Below, piece after piece: positions 10,701-23,289 of a stretch of 64,000 nt of DNA. The stretch is from the NCBI GenBank assembly GCA_958510825.1, contig OY294047.1, positions 35,871,747-35,935,746 of the forward strand, written 5' to 3'. The notes under the pieces are model-generated. The model did no database searches. It was given only the letters and a program-made list of their open reading frames with translations, and was not told the origin of the DNA. This DNA is from Brachypterus glaber. Taxonomy: Eukaryota > Arthropoda > Insecta > Coleoptera > Kateretidae. Positions within the stretch are counted from its first letter, which is position 1. Each line of letters opens with the position of its first letter. The position numbers and the translations under genes were made by a program.

Positions 10701-11399
10701 ATTTTATAAGGTTCCGGGGCCGGAGCTTAAAAAATATATGTAGAAGCCTTCATTAACTCAAAACGGCAACCCTATTACATTGATTTGACAATGTAAATAT
10801 TTTGATTTAGACAGGTGTCAGTAGAATAGAATTTTATAAATAAGGTTTTATAAGTAAGATTTAAAACCCTAATTCTCATTAAAAATCTAAAAAATATATT
10901 TTTCTATTAAATAAAATACTAAGGTAAGAAAATTATGTATAATCTTAGCAATAATAATAAAGAGGATTTAAAAGTATTTTTTGAACTGAAGTATAGTCAC
11001 TCCATACAGCACCAGCTCACCTCACCTCACCTCACAAACGTGTAACTTTTGACTTTCCTCAATTAACCAATAAGCTTAAGCCAATTTACTCTATTTTGTT
11101 TCTACTTCCTAAACTTAAATATTTTTGTGAACATAATATATATTATACAAAAATTATTATATTATTACTTAAAAATATATTAAAACCCAAAACCATGCAC
11201 ACATATTTACCTCCAGGAATTTTAAATAATTTAATATTTTTATTTGAATTGCTAAAGAACTTTTCCACACAGCAATATTTAACCATTTTTTCTTTAGTAT
11301 AGTCAACAATTAATGATGATTATTTCACAATCTGTCTTGATAAATAATTTGATTATACTGCCATGAATAAAAATGAATAAAAATAATTAAATTTTGTCG
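10701..11399. other. Unassigned AT-rich DNA
   Basis: A short CTCAC repeat lies near 11015-11034. Nothing else was recognised. Confidence 0.4.
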
Positions 11400-11905
11400 C
11401 AATTGCCTGTATACTTAAGTACAAACTACTCTTAAGAGCGTGGGTTCGAGTTTCCGCAGTGGAAGACAATTTTACATTCATGCGACGCATCGCGACGTGG
11501 CATCGAGACTTGCGGCCGACTGTGATTATGGCTACTCTCTTTGTATCATGGAGAATTGTGGCAGACAGTATGGTTGCTCGCCTTGTGACATGGTGAATTG
11601 TGGCTGCTCTTTTTGCGGTATTATCATAAATTATTAAATTTAATGGAAATAATACTTTGTTCAATTTCTATAAAAGAAGTAAACCTATCCATTGAGGGGA
11701 GAATAGGGACTACTTTAAGAATTGTTGTACAAAATTTTTATTTGTGCCTTACAAACAGTGGTTTGGGAGTCACTATAAGCCGATGGTCCACAGAAGGTAG
11801 TACACACTATCATACCGGGCATAATGGGCATTTGGTCTGCGTGCAAGTGATATTCTCATACATTACTGTGCACAGTACCACCTTTGGTATTATCCCCCTT
11901 CAATG
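11400..11905 (+). mobile_element. Possible decayed tRNA-derived SINE
   Basis: GGGTTCGAGTTTCC at about 11441 resembles a tRNA B box. CACTATAAGCCGATGGTCC near 11775 resembles the CAGTATAAGCCGGTGGTTCC block of the SINE at 23682. The A box is not convincing and the spacing is unusually long, so this may be two fragments. Confidence 0.3.
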
Positions 11906-11949
11906 CAACTTTGCCAACTCTTAAAAGCATTAAAATTTAATTAAAATTT

Positions 11950-12779
11950 AATGTAGTAATATTATGTAATAAATATACTTTATTACATAAGATTATAGTT
12001 TATTTTTATAATAATAATTTAGTAAGATTTATATTCAATAACCAAGAATTAAAAAATAATTCTAGTCCTGAGTAGAGCAAGATTGGAACATGACGCTAGA
12101 ATTACTAATAATTTTCTTAAATTTCAAAACAATATATTTAATTTAAAACTATAAAAAGTATTCATATTCTTTGTTCAGACCTTATTTTTCTTTTAAATTG
12201 GGATCTAAAAGTCATGTGATTCATCATTAAATGTTGGCCATCTCCTTAGTGTAAATAATCGCGCTTGTACTATAGTATATTAGGAATTATCTTCATTTTC
12301 GAATGTTAAATTAACCTTTTAATTCTTCTTTTAAACCAATATACTATTTTTATGCAAAAATATGTGTGTAGAATACTAAAAATAGGAAAGCTCTTCTCCC
12401 ATTCATGGCATGTTTCTCTAAAATGAACATAAATCGTTTATTGCAGTATAAAAATGGTTAATTATTATTAAAAATTTACCTTTTCACAATATTATTGTAT
12501 TCCATGACTGCAGATTTATTTTCAGGAATAATTTTAATTAAATATTGAATGTTGAGATCCTATTTAGTACATTAATGTATTTTATAACTTTTTACACCAA
12601 AATATACTCTACATTTGTATTACGTTAAGAATTTAAACATTTTGTAAACTAATTTAAAATTTGATAAATTACAAAATTGAAATGTCAGAAATTATTGCTG
12701 GGGCTGCCAAAGCAAGACAGAGCACGTTTCTTCGTCATGATTTTTTGACAAAATTGCGGAACTTTAGCCAAAAAAAAAA
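11950..12779. other. Unassigned AT-rich DNA
   Basis: Nothing recognised. Confidence 0.4.
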
Positions 12780-12965
12780 TCCACATATCGTACCCCTAAG
12801 CTTAAGGGTAATCGAGGGGAAGTGCGATGCTCTTTTTTTGTGTGGCGCTACCCGAAAGAAGAAAAGCCAAGTCCAAAAACCGAAAACTAACGAAAGAGAA
12901 CGAAAGAACAAAGTAAGACTAAGATGAAGTGACTCTATGTTTGCCCAGTCATTTACACTAAACTC
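12780..12965. repeat. Dispersed repeat R1, copy 2 (inverted)
   Basis: CCTAAGCTTAAGG, GTGTGGCGCTACCCG and GATGAAGTGAC match the reverse complement of 10450-10700 in the same order. Confidence 0.5.
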
Positions 12966-13069
12966 ACTAAGAAATTGACGAATTAAATATCAGAATTAAT
13001 TAATTAATTTTAAAACTCTTAAATTAGTTTAGTGATTAAATATTGAATAACCCTAACAAAATCGGTTTA

Positions 13070-13939
13070 CAGTCTGTTCAACAAAAGCGTGTCTTCAATA
13101 TATTTTTTTCTATGAAACATATTTATTTATTCATTTTTTTTGCATTAAAGTAGATAAAAAATGCTATTTCTCTCCTACTAAATACACCGTGAAATCTCCG
13201 TTCTTGCCCAGAATAGCTTGAAACCATTTTGGCATACTTTCTGCGTATTTTACTGTCACGACCTCCATTTATCACAAATGGCTGCTGCAAGCTGCTTCAA
13301 ATTCAGCAGTTTTGTTTCTTCAAGTTTGGACTTCAAAAGCCCCCTACACGTTTTCGATCGGATTTGCATCCGGTGGCTGTGAAGGCCAAAGTAACGTCGT
13401 GATGCCGTTTTTCCTCTTCCAGTCGGTTTTTGGATCATTGTCCTCTTGCAATATCCAATCTTAGTTTTTGGATCCAAACATACTTATAACTGACTTTATG
13501 AGTCCACGCTGGTAAATTTTCAAAATTTTCTGAGCCTTAAAATTCTCAGTAAACAACTTTAGGCAACCAAATCCACGTTCTGAAATGCATCCCCAAACAT
13601 GAATTTTTACGGGATGCCTAACTGTGTGCTGGACCAAATGCATTTCACAGTAAGACCAGGCATTTAGACTTTTTAATCACTTTTGATGCATTGGCGACCT
13701 CTAATTTAGGTCCTCGCGGATGCAGGCACAAAAAGACCGCGGTCGACCGCCTCAAATCTCTTGGCGTAAACCGAACTGATTTTCTTTAACGTGTGCTCGT
13801 CACGACAATTCGACTACTACGGTAACAAGTCAGTGCTACAGAAATAGTACAGAGATAGGAGAATTACGTTGTAAAATATGGCGGAGATACCTTTTGAATT
13901 TTTTCAATAATCAAAGACACACTCTTGTTGAACAGACTG
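13070..13939 (-). mobile_element. Tc1/mariner element with TIRs and TA target duplication
   Basis: The termini CAGTCTGTTCAACAAAAGCG and (reverse complement of the right end) CAGTCTGTTCAACAAGAGTG form ~30-bp TIRs, and TA lies at 13068-13069 and 13940-13941. At 870 bp it is shorter than a full Tc1-type element (about 1.3-1.6 kb). It carries only the middle and 3' part of the transposase, so the N-terminal DNA-binding part is missing or beyond recognition. Confidence 0.85.
13256..13643 (-). pseudogene. Decayed Tc1-like transposase
   Basis: Two overlapping minus-strand frames make up the remnant. The first reads HPVKIHVWGCISERGFG, the conserved segment before the second catalytic Asp of Tc1-type DDE transposases. 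The second contains DPKTK, then GLLKSKLEETKLLNLKQLAA, which corresponds to the region around and after the last catalytic acid. A frameshift near 13461-13477 separates them, and upstream sequence has stops. The expected PDxNPIEN block is degraded (HRMQIRSKTC). The gene is dead; the family call is firm. Confidence 0.8.
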
Positions 13940-13941
13940 TA

Positions 13942-14312
13942 AATCATATAAACTTAATAATTTAATCCTAATATTACTCTCTAATTAAAGCCCCATTTGT
14001 TTGTTACAGGGTATTTTAATTTGCTAAATGAATCACTAAAACAGAATCTCAGTTGACAAAACATCATTTCGCACTATAACCATATGCGATTATATGCAAA
14101 TAAATTAAAATTTACTACTATCAAATTAATTTATTGGCAGTTACAACAAATAATCATAAATTTGCGTGTTTGTTGTTCTGCGAAGCCTTGTAAGCTAATA
14201 GAAGGCATTGAAATCTTAAGTTTTATTTATTAATGCTTTTGCTGTGACTCATGTTGATATATTTAATTGTCCCTATTCTGTGCTTGCTATTGAAGAATAA
14301 ACAAAATTTGTT
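13942..14312. other. Unassigned AT-rich DNA
   Basis: Nothing recognised. Confidence 0.4.
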
Positions 14313-14646
14313 TTATCCAATACATACAGATAATAAGACAATTACCAGCTTTATTTTAAATAGATAAACTCAATAATAACCCCCGCGTGGCTTTTACTTT
14401 ATTGAGTGGATAATTATTTATTTTACCCACTCAACTGTCACTTTCAAATTATTTTCTTGTAAATGTCATTAAAATTTTTAATAAAAATATAAATTCCTAA
14501 GCTATTTATTGGATAAAACTTTGTATGGCAATCATGGGTAAACCGATTTGCCCTCTCGAAAATTAACCTGCTTGGTTGACGCCTCGCAGGTTAATTTTCT
14601 CATGGGCAATATCTTACTTTACCCACTAGTACCATAAATAACTATT
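14313..14646 (+). mobile_element. Hairpin MITE S, copy B (full hairpin tip)
   Basis: Same ends and internal hairpins as copy A. The tip CCTGCTTGGTTGACGCCTCG then CAGG is complete, making this and copy C the best models of the undamaged element. Confidence 0.75.
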
Positions 14647-14761
14647 AATCGTCTAGAATTATTGTATTGTTTGGCTAACTAGGGTTTTAGCCCAATGACT
14701 TTAGATTAAATTCGATATAAGAAAGAAACAAATTCGATTTTATGAATTACACTCTTGTCTA

Positions 14762-15589
14762 TGGTCTGTTTCATCAAGCAAGAGAGTAAATTAAAAATCG
14801 CACAGTGAATATTTTCAAAACAGATTCGAATATTGGATGTGAGAGTATATACTTCGCGCATTATCTATCTGAGTTGATGATCATTTGTTTCTTGTTGTAT
14901 GGTTGGCAGAATAAATTTAGTTTCCTATGTAAGGTTGCTATCTTGTTTCAAATTCATTGTCAATCAAAACATCATTTTAACGTTTATAAAAAAAATCCAA
15001 ATACGTTGCTTTAGCAAGAAGAAATGACAAGAAAAGCCCTTAAAAAGGTAACTAAAGCATCAATCTATAAACATTTTGTTTAAATGAAGCAATATAATGC
15101 AGTGCTCAATAAAATTTTTATGTAAACGCTGTAACTGAAAATTTTTAAGTTTAATACTGGTCTATAATTTTATTCAAAAAATATAATTTAAAGTATCGAT
15201 CACCAGCTTAGGTAACGTAAAATTTTATTTTAATCACATTTTGAATAAAAATTTACTTTTAATATAATTTTAAACAAGGTTTCACTTTTTAAAAAGATCC
15301 TTTTATTATTTTTAAGACGTAAAATATCAGTAAATTTAACCCAAATGTTAAAGATTGTCAAAAGCACAATGGACAACAAAAATATCACTAAAAGTCATTT
15401 TTAAACCACTAATCATAGCTTCCTTGATCCAATTTGTTACTCAGATAGATAATGCACCGAGTTTACTGCGTAGTTTATTATATAAAACATAACTATATTT
15501 TATACACAAACATATACTATTCAAACCTGTTGTAAAAAAAAATTACTGTGCGATGTTTCATTTACTATCTTGCTTGAAAAACCAGACCA
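14762..15589. mobile_element. TA-flanked MITE family G, long copy
   Basis: The TIR starts TGGTCTGTTTCATCAAGCAA and continues to about CGCACAGT. The right end is the complement, and TA lies on both sides (14760-14761, 15590-15591). A 217-bp version at 58551-58767 has the same ends without the ~600-bp middle. Neither encodes a protein. TA duplication suggests mobilisation by a Tc1/mariner-type transposase (inference). Confidence 0.7.
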
Positions 15590-15591
15590 TA

Positions 15592-17479
15592 GATTTTTTC
15601 TTGAAATCAAGCAAGGTCTTTTACTTCCGGGCTGCGCTACTGGACCATCTAGTTGGCTTTGATATGGCCCACTAGGGTCTGACAACGCTGGTACGCCAAC
15701 ATAAAGAAAAAGTTACTAAAAATAATACTAAGATTTTTTTATTGTCAGTTTGACATTTTTATATTTTTAGGCTTAACACTTGATTATAAAGTGGTGAAAT
15801 GTTTAAAAAATGTGGATGCAATTATAAAAATGTTATTGTTTCAATTTTGCCTTTAAATATCCTACACTGTATAAACTGCATGTAAAATAATGTAAAAATA
15901 CATGAATTTACTTAGTAAGGAATAGTAAATTTACTATTCTGGACTATGCATAATTCATGAATTTATGTAAAAGAATGTAAAAGAATGTAAAAAAATATAT
16001 TTACATTGATTTACATATTTTTACATGATTTTACAATGTCGGGCTATGTTATTTTAAGACGCGCGTGCACTTTGGACAATAACCAAGAAGGCGTCGCATC
16101 ATGAGACTGATCGTTTAATATTGTTATTGTTAGAGAGATAGCGACGCATGCTAAAGTGTAAAAAAAGGTAAATATTATTTATGTACGATATTTAAATGCT
16201 TTATTTGTGGCCTAAAATTTACGTTCATCATAAATTACGATCTTTATTAACGAATAGATCTTTAAAGAAAGATGTAAGCAGTTTATACTCGTATTAAGAG
16301 TGCAAATCGTTTGGTTTATTAAACCAAATAAACTTTACGCTACGATATTTCAAAAAAGCTTTGACACAGACTTGTAATTTGAAACAAACATTTTCTAAGT
16401 AGTAAATATTTTTTTTTCAAATTTCAAGTCTTTGCAAAACATTACCATTACGGACTATGTAATTTTTACCATTCCGGTCTATGGCAACATATTACCATTT
16501 ATGGACTATGTAATTTAATGTAATTTATTTTTACCGTGAAGTGCTAAATATAACATTTCGTAAAAAACAACACGAAACTACTCAAAAAATTTAAATTAAT
16601 TTTGGTATGTAAGAATTCTGAGACATTTACTAAAATAAAATGCAAAATTAAGCTGCTTGAATCAAAGAAGATACTGTAGTTTTAGTTAAGGCAATATACT
16701 AATAAATTAAGTTAGAATTTATTATATTTATTATAAGGTTTTTACGTACAAATTTCGGGAAATAAAAATACAATATTTTGTATCTGTAGGTACATTGTTT
16801 TATAATGTAATGAAAATGTAATGTAATGTATTATTAAAAAAAAAACACTGAAAATTGCTTCTTTATTTTTAACCTATTCACTATTACCACGCAATCACAT
16901 ATTCCGAATTTTAGTATTATTATATTTGCTGTTTTTCTAATAAAAAATAACAGATTTATTTTCTCTCACAAAATTATTTTTGACAAATATGTGACATTTT
17001 GCTTCAAACCTTTCATCCTAGCTGACATGGAATGGCCCTCTAGGAAATCTGGCACCTATGCCAGTAGCGCGGCCTAGAATTGAAGAACGCCTTGAATCAA
17101 TTCAAGACAAAAAATGGATAAAATGATATAATATCCAGCGATAAAATAACCCGGACCCTGTCCAAAATTCCTAACAAAAAACTATCCCAGCAACAAAATA
17201 TCTTAAAAAAATTACTCCAACAAGATATCCTGAATACATAATATTCGGAAATTTTATATTACTTATTGATTGGTTTATTTGGGATTGGATTTGTTGGAGT
17301 TTGTTTGGTTGGGATTGGTTTACATGAAGATTATTTTGAGTTTAGTGGGGTTGTTTTGGGGGTTCATTGTGTTTCTATTGATTTATTATTGTTTGTTTTT
17401 TTTTGCTACTTTGCTTTCCCATTTTGAAAATTTTCAAAATTTCGGAGAGCCTTGTATTCGTGCAAAAATTTTCAAATTT
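15592..17479. other. Unassigned DNA, TGTAAAT-word rich
   Basis: Short imperfect repeats of TTTACAT/ATGTAAA occur at 15880-16035 and 16440-16530, and (TGTAA)n near 16800. No gene was found. CTATGTAATTT and GGACTATG recur, but without clear boundaries. Confidence 0.4.
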
Positions 17480-17965
17480 TTTTTTTGAGAATTTTTGCGT
17501 TTTATGACGTTTTATGTCGATATAAATCAATTTCAAGCAAAAAAAATTGTCGGTCGGTCTGTCCGGGAAATGTTGTGGGCACGATAACTTAAGAACGCTT
17601 TAAGCTAGAGGCTTGAAATTTGACATACGGGTATGTTACCAACAGTTCTAGCTCGGGATTGTTTTTGGTGAACATTGGGCTGCGGCAAGGGGGGCAAATG
17701 AGGAAAAATACATTTTTTTTAGAAAAATTTGAAAATTGCTATATAGGGGTTTTTGAGGTTGCTGAAATTGAATCTGATAATAAATTTTTTCTAACTTCAC
17801 CCCCGAGGGAGTGAGGGGGTAAATATTTTTAAATATTTTTAATATTTTCGTCAAAATTTGTATATTTTTAAGGTTGCTAAAAGTAAATCTAATAATAAAA
17901 AATCCATTTTACGCGCGGAGGTGTAAAATGGGAAAGCTCTTTTACTGGGCAGTGTTTTATATATC
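17480..17965 (+). repeat. Family X repeat fragment
   Basis: It matches, in inverse orientation, the block at 54620-56005: a TCGATATAAATCAATTTCAAG start, ACTTAAGAACGCTTTAAGCTA, the GC-box TCACCCCCGAGGGAGTGAGG, and the end signature GGAAAGCTCTTTTACTGGGC. The function is unknown and there is no ORF. Confidence 0.6.
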
Positions 17966-18672
17966 TTTTTAAAGAGCCAACAGGTGGTGAATATTGTGGA
18001 TATTGTATTGTTAAAATTGTTATTTAATTTTAATTGTTAATTCTTAGTTGATAATCTCATTAACATTAAAATTTATTCATACTTATATATCTATAATTAT
18101 AATTATATATTTATAATTATTTTTACTTAATGAACTTTTTGTTTTGTTTCAGGTAAGGAATAAAGGCATTATAATCCTGAAGATTAAATCTTTTACTTAA
18201 TTAATAGGTAAGCGTAAACAAAAAAGAAATTAAATACTCAATAAATTTAAAACGAACGAACAAAAAGCACAGGATAATATTGAGAACATTTTAATATTCT
18301 TATTTTTTTTTAAAGAAATCTGGAAATTCCGTCAAGAACAAGTTCAATGTCAATATACAGCGCGCGTGAAAAGTACGAAACACGTTGAATGATGGGTAAG
18401 TTGAGTGGCCAAGAATGTACGAAGCAAAATATTTGAAGGGTATAGGGGTATCTCAACGTCAGTGCAGTAGTAGGGATAGGAGTCGTTTCGGTAATCGTCG
18501 CGTCTGCAGTCTGCAAAACAAACCTTTGCGCATCTAATTTGAAAACGGCCAATGAGGGGCACTGGCACTGAGATTCCCCTATCCCTTCAAATCTTTTGAT
18601 TCGTTTATTCTTGGGCACTCAACTACCATCCAAAGTGTTCCATACTTTTACGCGCACTGTATATGAATTATA
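17966..18672. other. Unassigned AT-rich DNA
   Basis: The moderately GC-rich stretch at 18330-18640 is open in two overlapping frames, but neither has a recognisable motif. Confidence 0.35.
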
Positions 18673-18674
18673 TA

Positions 18675-19510
18675 CCGGGTGATCCAACGAAAACTTTAAC
18701 CTTGGATAAAATCGAAACTAATGAGTTTTCGAAAAAACGCCGAGACAGGTCAATTTTTATTTTAAGGGGGACATCTTTTGACATGTAACCAATAATTGAC
18801 GTAACTACCCCCACCACTCAGGAGCTACCAGTTCGAAAATCTTAAATATGAATTTGGGTCATGTAATACATTATTAAAAAGGTTTTTTAATTATGGTTAT
18901 AACGAAGCTTTATTTTTTTAAATCGGTTCAGTAGTTCTCGAGAAAACGTATTACAAAATTTTTAAAAAAGCATATATGCATTTTTAAAATTTATTAATTA
19001 ATATAAAAACATAATATTTTTACATTTATGTTTTCTTAATAATAATTTAAAAAACACACATAATAATACCCGTTTGTGGCATTTTTTTTTTCAAAAAAAA
19101 AATCAAAATTTTTTCTTTTTTCCACATATTTTAATTTTGTTTTGAAAAATTTTACCTGCCACAAACGGATATTATGTGTTTTTTTATTTATGTTTTTAAA
19201 TTATAATTATTTAATTAATGCATTTTTTATTTTTTTTAATACGTTTTCTCGAGGACTACTGAACCGATTTAAAAATAAAGCTTTGTTATAACCAGAATTA
19301 AAAAACCTTTTCAATAAAGTATTACATGACCTAGATTCCCATTTAAGATTTTCGAACTGGTAGCTCCTGAGTGGTGGGGGTAGTTACGTCAATTATTGGT
19401 TACATGTCAAAAGATGTCCCCCTTAAAATAAAAATTGACCTGTCTCGGCGTTTTTTCGACTCATTAGTTTTGATTTTATCCAAGGTTAAAGTTTTCGTTG
19501 GATCACCCGG
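18675..19510. mobile_element. TA-flanked palindromic MITE P1 (836 bp)
   Basis: It starts CCGGGTGATCCAACGAAAAC and ends with the complement. TA lies on both sides (18673-18674, 19511-19512). The arms stay complementary to near the centre (about 19100), for example TTCAGTAGTTCTCGAGAAAA on the left against its partner ending at about 19270. There is no coding content. Confidence 0.8.
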
Positions 19511-19636
19511 TATATAAAAATTGTAGGGGTATTACTTTGTTCTTTGGTTCCTGGTCCTCTTTTGCTCTGGTTTGGTTGGGTTGGAAAAAACAAAACAAGA
19601 CCAAGAACAACGTGAGCCCAGATGAAATTTAGATTT

Positions 19637-20090
19637 AAAATTGAAATTGAAATTTATTTATTGTGATACAATAGTTTACACTTATCAAATATAAATATAA
19701 AATATAAAAATGTGGACAACAAGGTCCAGTACTCAATACTAAAAAATAAAATAAAACAGTATGAATATACGACCTTGCACAAAAAAACCCGGTTAGTCAG
19801 TCAAATTTACGTATTCCTTTTTTTGTCGGATTCTTATGTAAAACACTTTGTGCAGGGTCACATATACAGACATAAAATTAAAATTAAAAATCTCTTTCGT
19901 ACTGTAACATGATTTTTTAGTAAAAGAGCTTTAACTTGCGTTTTAAAAGAATTTAGCGGTAGATTTCTAACGCGAACAGGCAAAAAATTATAACAATTTG
20001 GACCAAAAAAATTGGAATCGAATTTACTAATTTTTGGGAACTGATTGTTGCTAGACCTTCTATTTTCAAGATTTTCAGACTGTAGACTAT
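19637..20090 (-). pseudogene. LINE 3' end, antisense copy
   Basis: Reading the minus strand, the segment ENRRSSNNQFPKIS, then GPNCYNFLPVRVRNLPLNSF and TQVKALLLKNHVT leads to a stop at 19858-19860. YNxLPxxIRxxxSxxxFKxxLK is the classic C-terminus of LINE ORF2 proteins. The rest (to about 19637) is 3' UTR with a GAAATT-type repeat tail. The copy is 5'-truncated near 20090. Confidence 0.7.
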
Positions 20091-20642
20091 ATTATTATTA
20101 TTTTCTTTGACATAAAGTTATAAAGTTGCAAGGATATTTAGTTCAATAAAAGCTCTTTTTATCTCATCGATCATTTCCGTTTCCTTACCAACACTGTATA
20201 AAATCTTTCAAAGAAAAATACTTATTGATCATAAATTTAATGTTAGAATACTGCAAGAAGTTTGTTTTTCAATTCGATACATATTTTCAAACACGAGTTT
20301 ATAATAATACAATAACAATAAAATCAAATTAAATCAACTGGCGTCTGCAAAAAGGGCGTTAAAATCACAATACCGTCTATAAGCAAGTTTCTCTCCTACA
20401 CATATTCTGTGTAAAACTTACACAAGTAAATCAAGTTACTTTAATGGCGTCGCATTGAAACAAGAACAAATAAAGAGAAAAACAATTAGTAGTACGTGTC
20501 CGTCCTTAATTCAAAATAATGCACCATTACATTAGAAATAATTTTTTTCAGTCGACAAACTTTAATTTTTAATAATATAAGTTTCTTATTTTCTGATTTA
20601 TAAACTAACCTAATGGAACTAGCTTTTTCTGAAAGAAAGACA
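20091..20642. other. Unassigned AT-rich DNA
   Basis: Nothing recognised. Confidence 0.4.
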
Positions 20643-20653
20643 GGGCAAGAGCC

Positions 20654-20790
20654 TCTCTCTCTTTCTTTACTTTTGGCTTTTGCCTTTGTCAATTGGCCAG
20701 CTCGCTGTTCTCTTGTTAGTTTCTGCAGATGGTTTGCCTGGTTGTTACCATACCATCGCTTTCTTTTGGCCTCGTCTTCTGTAAGACTTT
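20654..20790 (-). mobile_element. GA-tailed short retroposon, copy 2, with 11-bp TSD
   Basis: A 137-bp insertion is bounded by perfect direct repeats GGGCAAGAGCC (20643-20653 and 20791-20801). On the minus strand it starts AAAGTCTTACAGAAGAC and ends in a short GA/AAG tail next to the left TSD. An 11-bp TSD plus a 3' simple tail is the mark of LINE-driven retroposition. The body is too short for an enzyme. The source RNA is not recognised. Confidence 0.75.
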
Positions 20791-20801
20791 GGGCAAGAGC
20801 C

Positions 20802-22354
20802 ACGGAATAGATCATGGATGTTATATATCATTGCCCTCAAGGCTGGTAACCATAGACAAGAAAAGAGGACTAATAGTCCAGCCTGCGCAAGATTATTTTG
20901 TGACAGAACGGGGCATAGAAATGACGTAACGCGATTTATCTGACCTTGCGCAGTACGCATCTCTGTCAGCTGTGAAATACTGTCGGTCATAAAACAATTC
21001 GTTACCCCATTATTCGTATCTCCAAAAATCCCCCAGTAAAAATCGTAAAATGTCGGAAAATAGAGATATGACAAACCAATACTGGGGTGACGAATTATTA
21101 GTATAAGTGTATTTAATTTCAAGATTCAGTGGGTGTAAACAAACGCATGTGAATAAACGGATTTAGTGACAGGGTAGGACATAAAATAAGGAAACTTCTA
21201 TATGACGGTTAAAGTAAGAGAAGAATGGTCAACGGTGACGAACTGCAAGGGCAAACGATTTCCTTTCCGGCCCAAGCAAGTCAAAAATCATATGGCTACT
21301 AAAAAGCGGAGCCACTCTTAATCAACTCAAAGTACGTATCACTTTAGTGCACTGTGGGCAAGGGAAGCACCTGCCTAAGATGAGGTTTGGAAACAATGTA
21401 ATCTATTCGGGTTTTTAGAGGGACGAAGAATCGCCATTCCACTTTCCAGGACAATGAGATCTGGCAGAATACAACGGAAGATTTTATTTTTATTAAGGAG
21501 GTTTGGTTAAGCCAAATTGGTTAAGGGGGACAGTTCGGAGCTCTCAAAAAGGGTTTTAATTGCTTAGTTTTCTGATTAATGGTTTGGGAGCTGATTTGTA
21601 AACATAATATTTGGTTTGGGTGATTTGGAGGGATATAAGATATTAATAGTGAAGATTATCTATTCTAAATTCTTTGTAATCATTTCAGTCAATTATCGTG
21701 TAAAACACCTGTACTAATAGGTCCTAGAAAGACTTTAACCAATAAACTAAACTAAACTAAACTTAAAGCTTTCTTACCCTTACTGTCCTAATAAGAGTGC
21801 ACACGTCCGGAACTTGACCCTGCTGATAATAAAATTTTGAAACCCCAATTTTTTTTAAGGGAGATTAAAAAAATAAAAAAAAATCGGCGTTGGCGCCACC
21901 ATTAAAAACTTTACGCAATTTAAATATGAGCTTTCCTGTTGAAAAAGGCCCAATGGCTTGTAATAAATAAAAAACATGATTTTTCAGTGTATATTAGAAA
22001 CAAAAGATAAAACGGAAACAAAACAAGCAAAGGAATTGTCCTTTTGTGTAGTCAATAAAATGATGAAAAATCAGGACTATTTAGGTTGACCCTTGATCCT
22101 TTGTTTCTTATCAAAAGGATAATCTAGTAATGTAGGGTCCTTTTCGCGATTTTAGAGATATCCTGGAATACAAATAGTACCATATTAGTCACAAACAACC
22201 CCAATTAACTAGTTTTTTTAATTCAGTTTGAAATATTAGCAGAACATTTATCCTTGTTTTGTTTGAAAAGTTTTTTAAATATTTTTTTTTTCAAACAAGT
22301 AACAAGATCTTTTGTAACAACAAAATAACAATAATTGCTAAAACAAAAATGTAT
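20802..22354. other. Unassigned, less AT-rich DNA with an (AAACT)n tail
   Basis: The stretch 21120-21740 is richer in GC than its surroundings and ends in ACTAAACTAAACTAAACTT (about 21745-21765). This could be the 3' end of an unrecognised retroposon. No coding motif was seen. Confidence 0.35.
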
Positions 22355-22918
22355 TTTTCTTTGACTGCTTTAGAATGTAAGCAAACACAGAATGAAACCA
22401 TCCTAGCTCTGGATACGGTATGAATATTCCGTATCAAGTGTTAGAATGAGCACATATAGTGCCCTCTCTTGATTATAAAAGTAAAGAAAACTGTAGCAAA
22501 ATAAGCAAAATTTTATATATTTTACCATAAAATATTGAATAATTTAATGCAATTTAAAGTTTTGCGTTAAAATGACATAAAGTTTATTAGTTTTTCTTAA
22601 TATTTGACCAGTTTCTTATCAATTTAGTTCAAAAAATTAAAACTGCTCCATCTATTGTTAATTATTTAAACATGATATCTGTTACAACAATCTGACATAA
22701 CCCTCAATTTTTGCATTATAATTTGTAAATATGCGCTAAAATTAAATAAAAATCTTTTTTAAGTACTAATTTGATAAAATTATTAAATAACATTAATTGC
22801 TTTATTTAAAAATATGTGTTTTGTTGCATTTTCAATGTTGAGTCACAAAAAACATTGTCTTTAACCTTGTCCGCAGTTTAAAGCCATACAATGTTTCATA
22901 TTTGCAGTCAAAGAAAAA
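22355..22918 (+). repeat. Dispersed repeat R2, copy 1
   Basis: About 560 bp matching 28960-29530 closely and co-linearly, for example GACTGCTTTAGAATGTAAGC and ATTTGACCAGTTT. In both places it runs straight into an H1 hairpin, so R2 plus H1 forms one element of ~0.7 kb. Confidence 0.7.
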
Positions 22919-23053
22919 GTATAGTCTACAACACGTATGGAATAGTCATTCCGCGCTCGCGGGACCGTCATACTCGCCTGCCGGCTCTTATGACAAACTT
23001 TCCGCTCGCGCGGAATATTGTTTATTCCATACCAGTTATAGAATATACTATTC
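22919..23053. repeat. Hairpin repeat H1, copy 2 (full tip)
   Basis: The outer stem GTATAGTCTACAACACGTAT / ATACCAGTTATAGAATATAC and inner stem ATTCCGCGCTCGCGGGACC / CCGCTCGCGCGGAAT enclose a second small stem. The GC-rich tip contrasts with the AT-rich surroundings. Confidence 0.7.
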
Positions 23054-23289
23054 TAGAACAAGTATATATGCATTACTTTCTAATTCTCTTCATCTAAGCT
23101 TTCATAAGTTTTTTCAGGTATTTTATTTATTGTTGGCAAGTTATTATTGCAATGCTAACATCACATGTCAGAATTGCAACTTTTGTGTCAAAAGTTATAA
23201 TTCTGGCACTCAGTCAGTTTTACCTTATCTATGCACTCAGTTATTTTAAATAACTTATTTTTGTCCCAAGGCCAGAATTCTAGAAACAA

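Noticed and set aside
18310..18618. Overlapping open frames as a gene
   Set aside because: Two shifted frames of similar length, no motif, no sign of splice structure.
20745..21122. 125-codon minus-strand frame as a host gene
   Set aside because: It crosses the retroposon TSD and shows no recognisable domain; probably chance.
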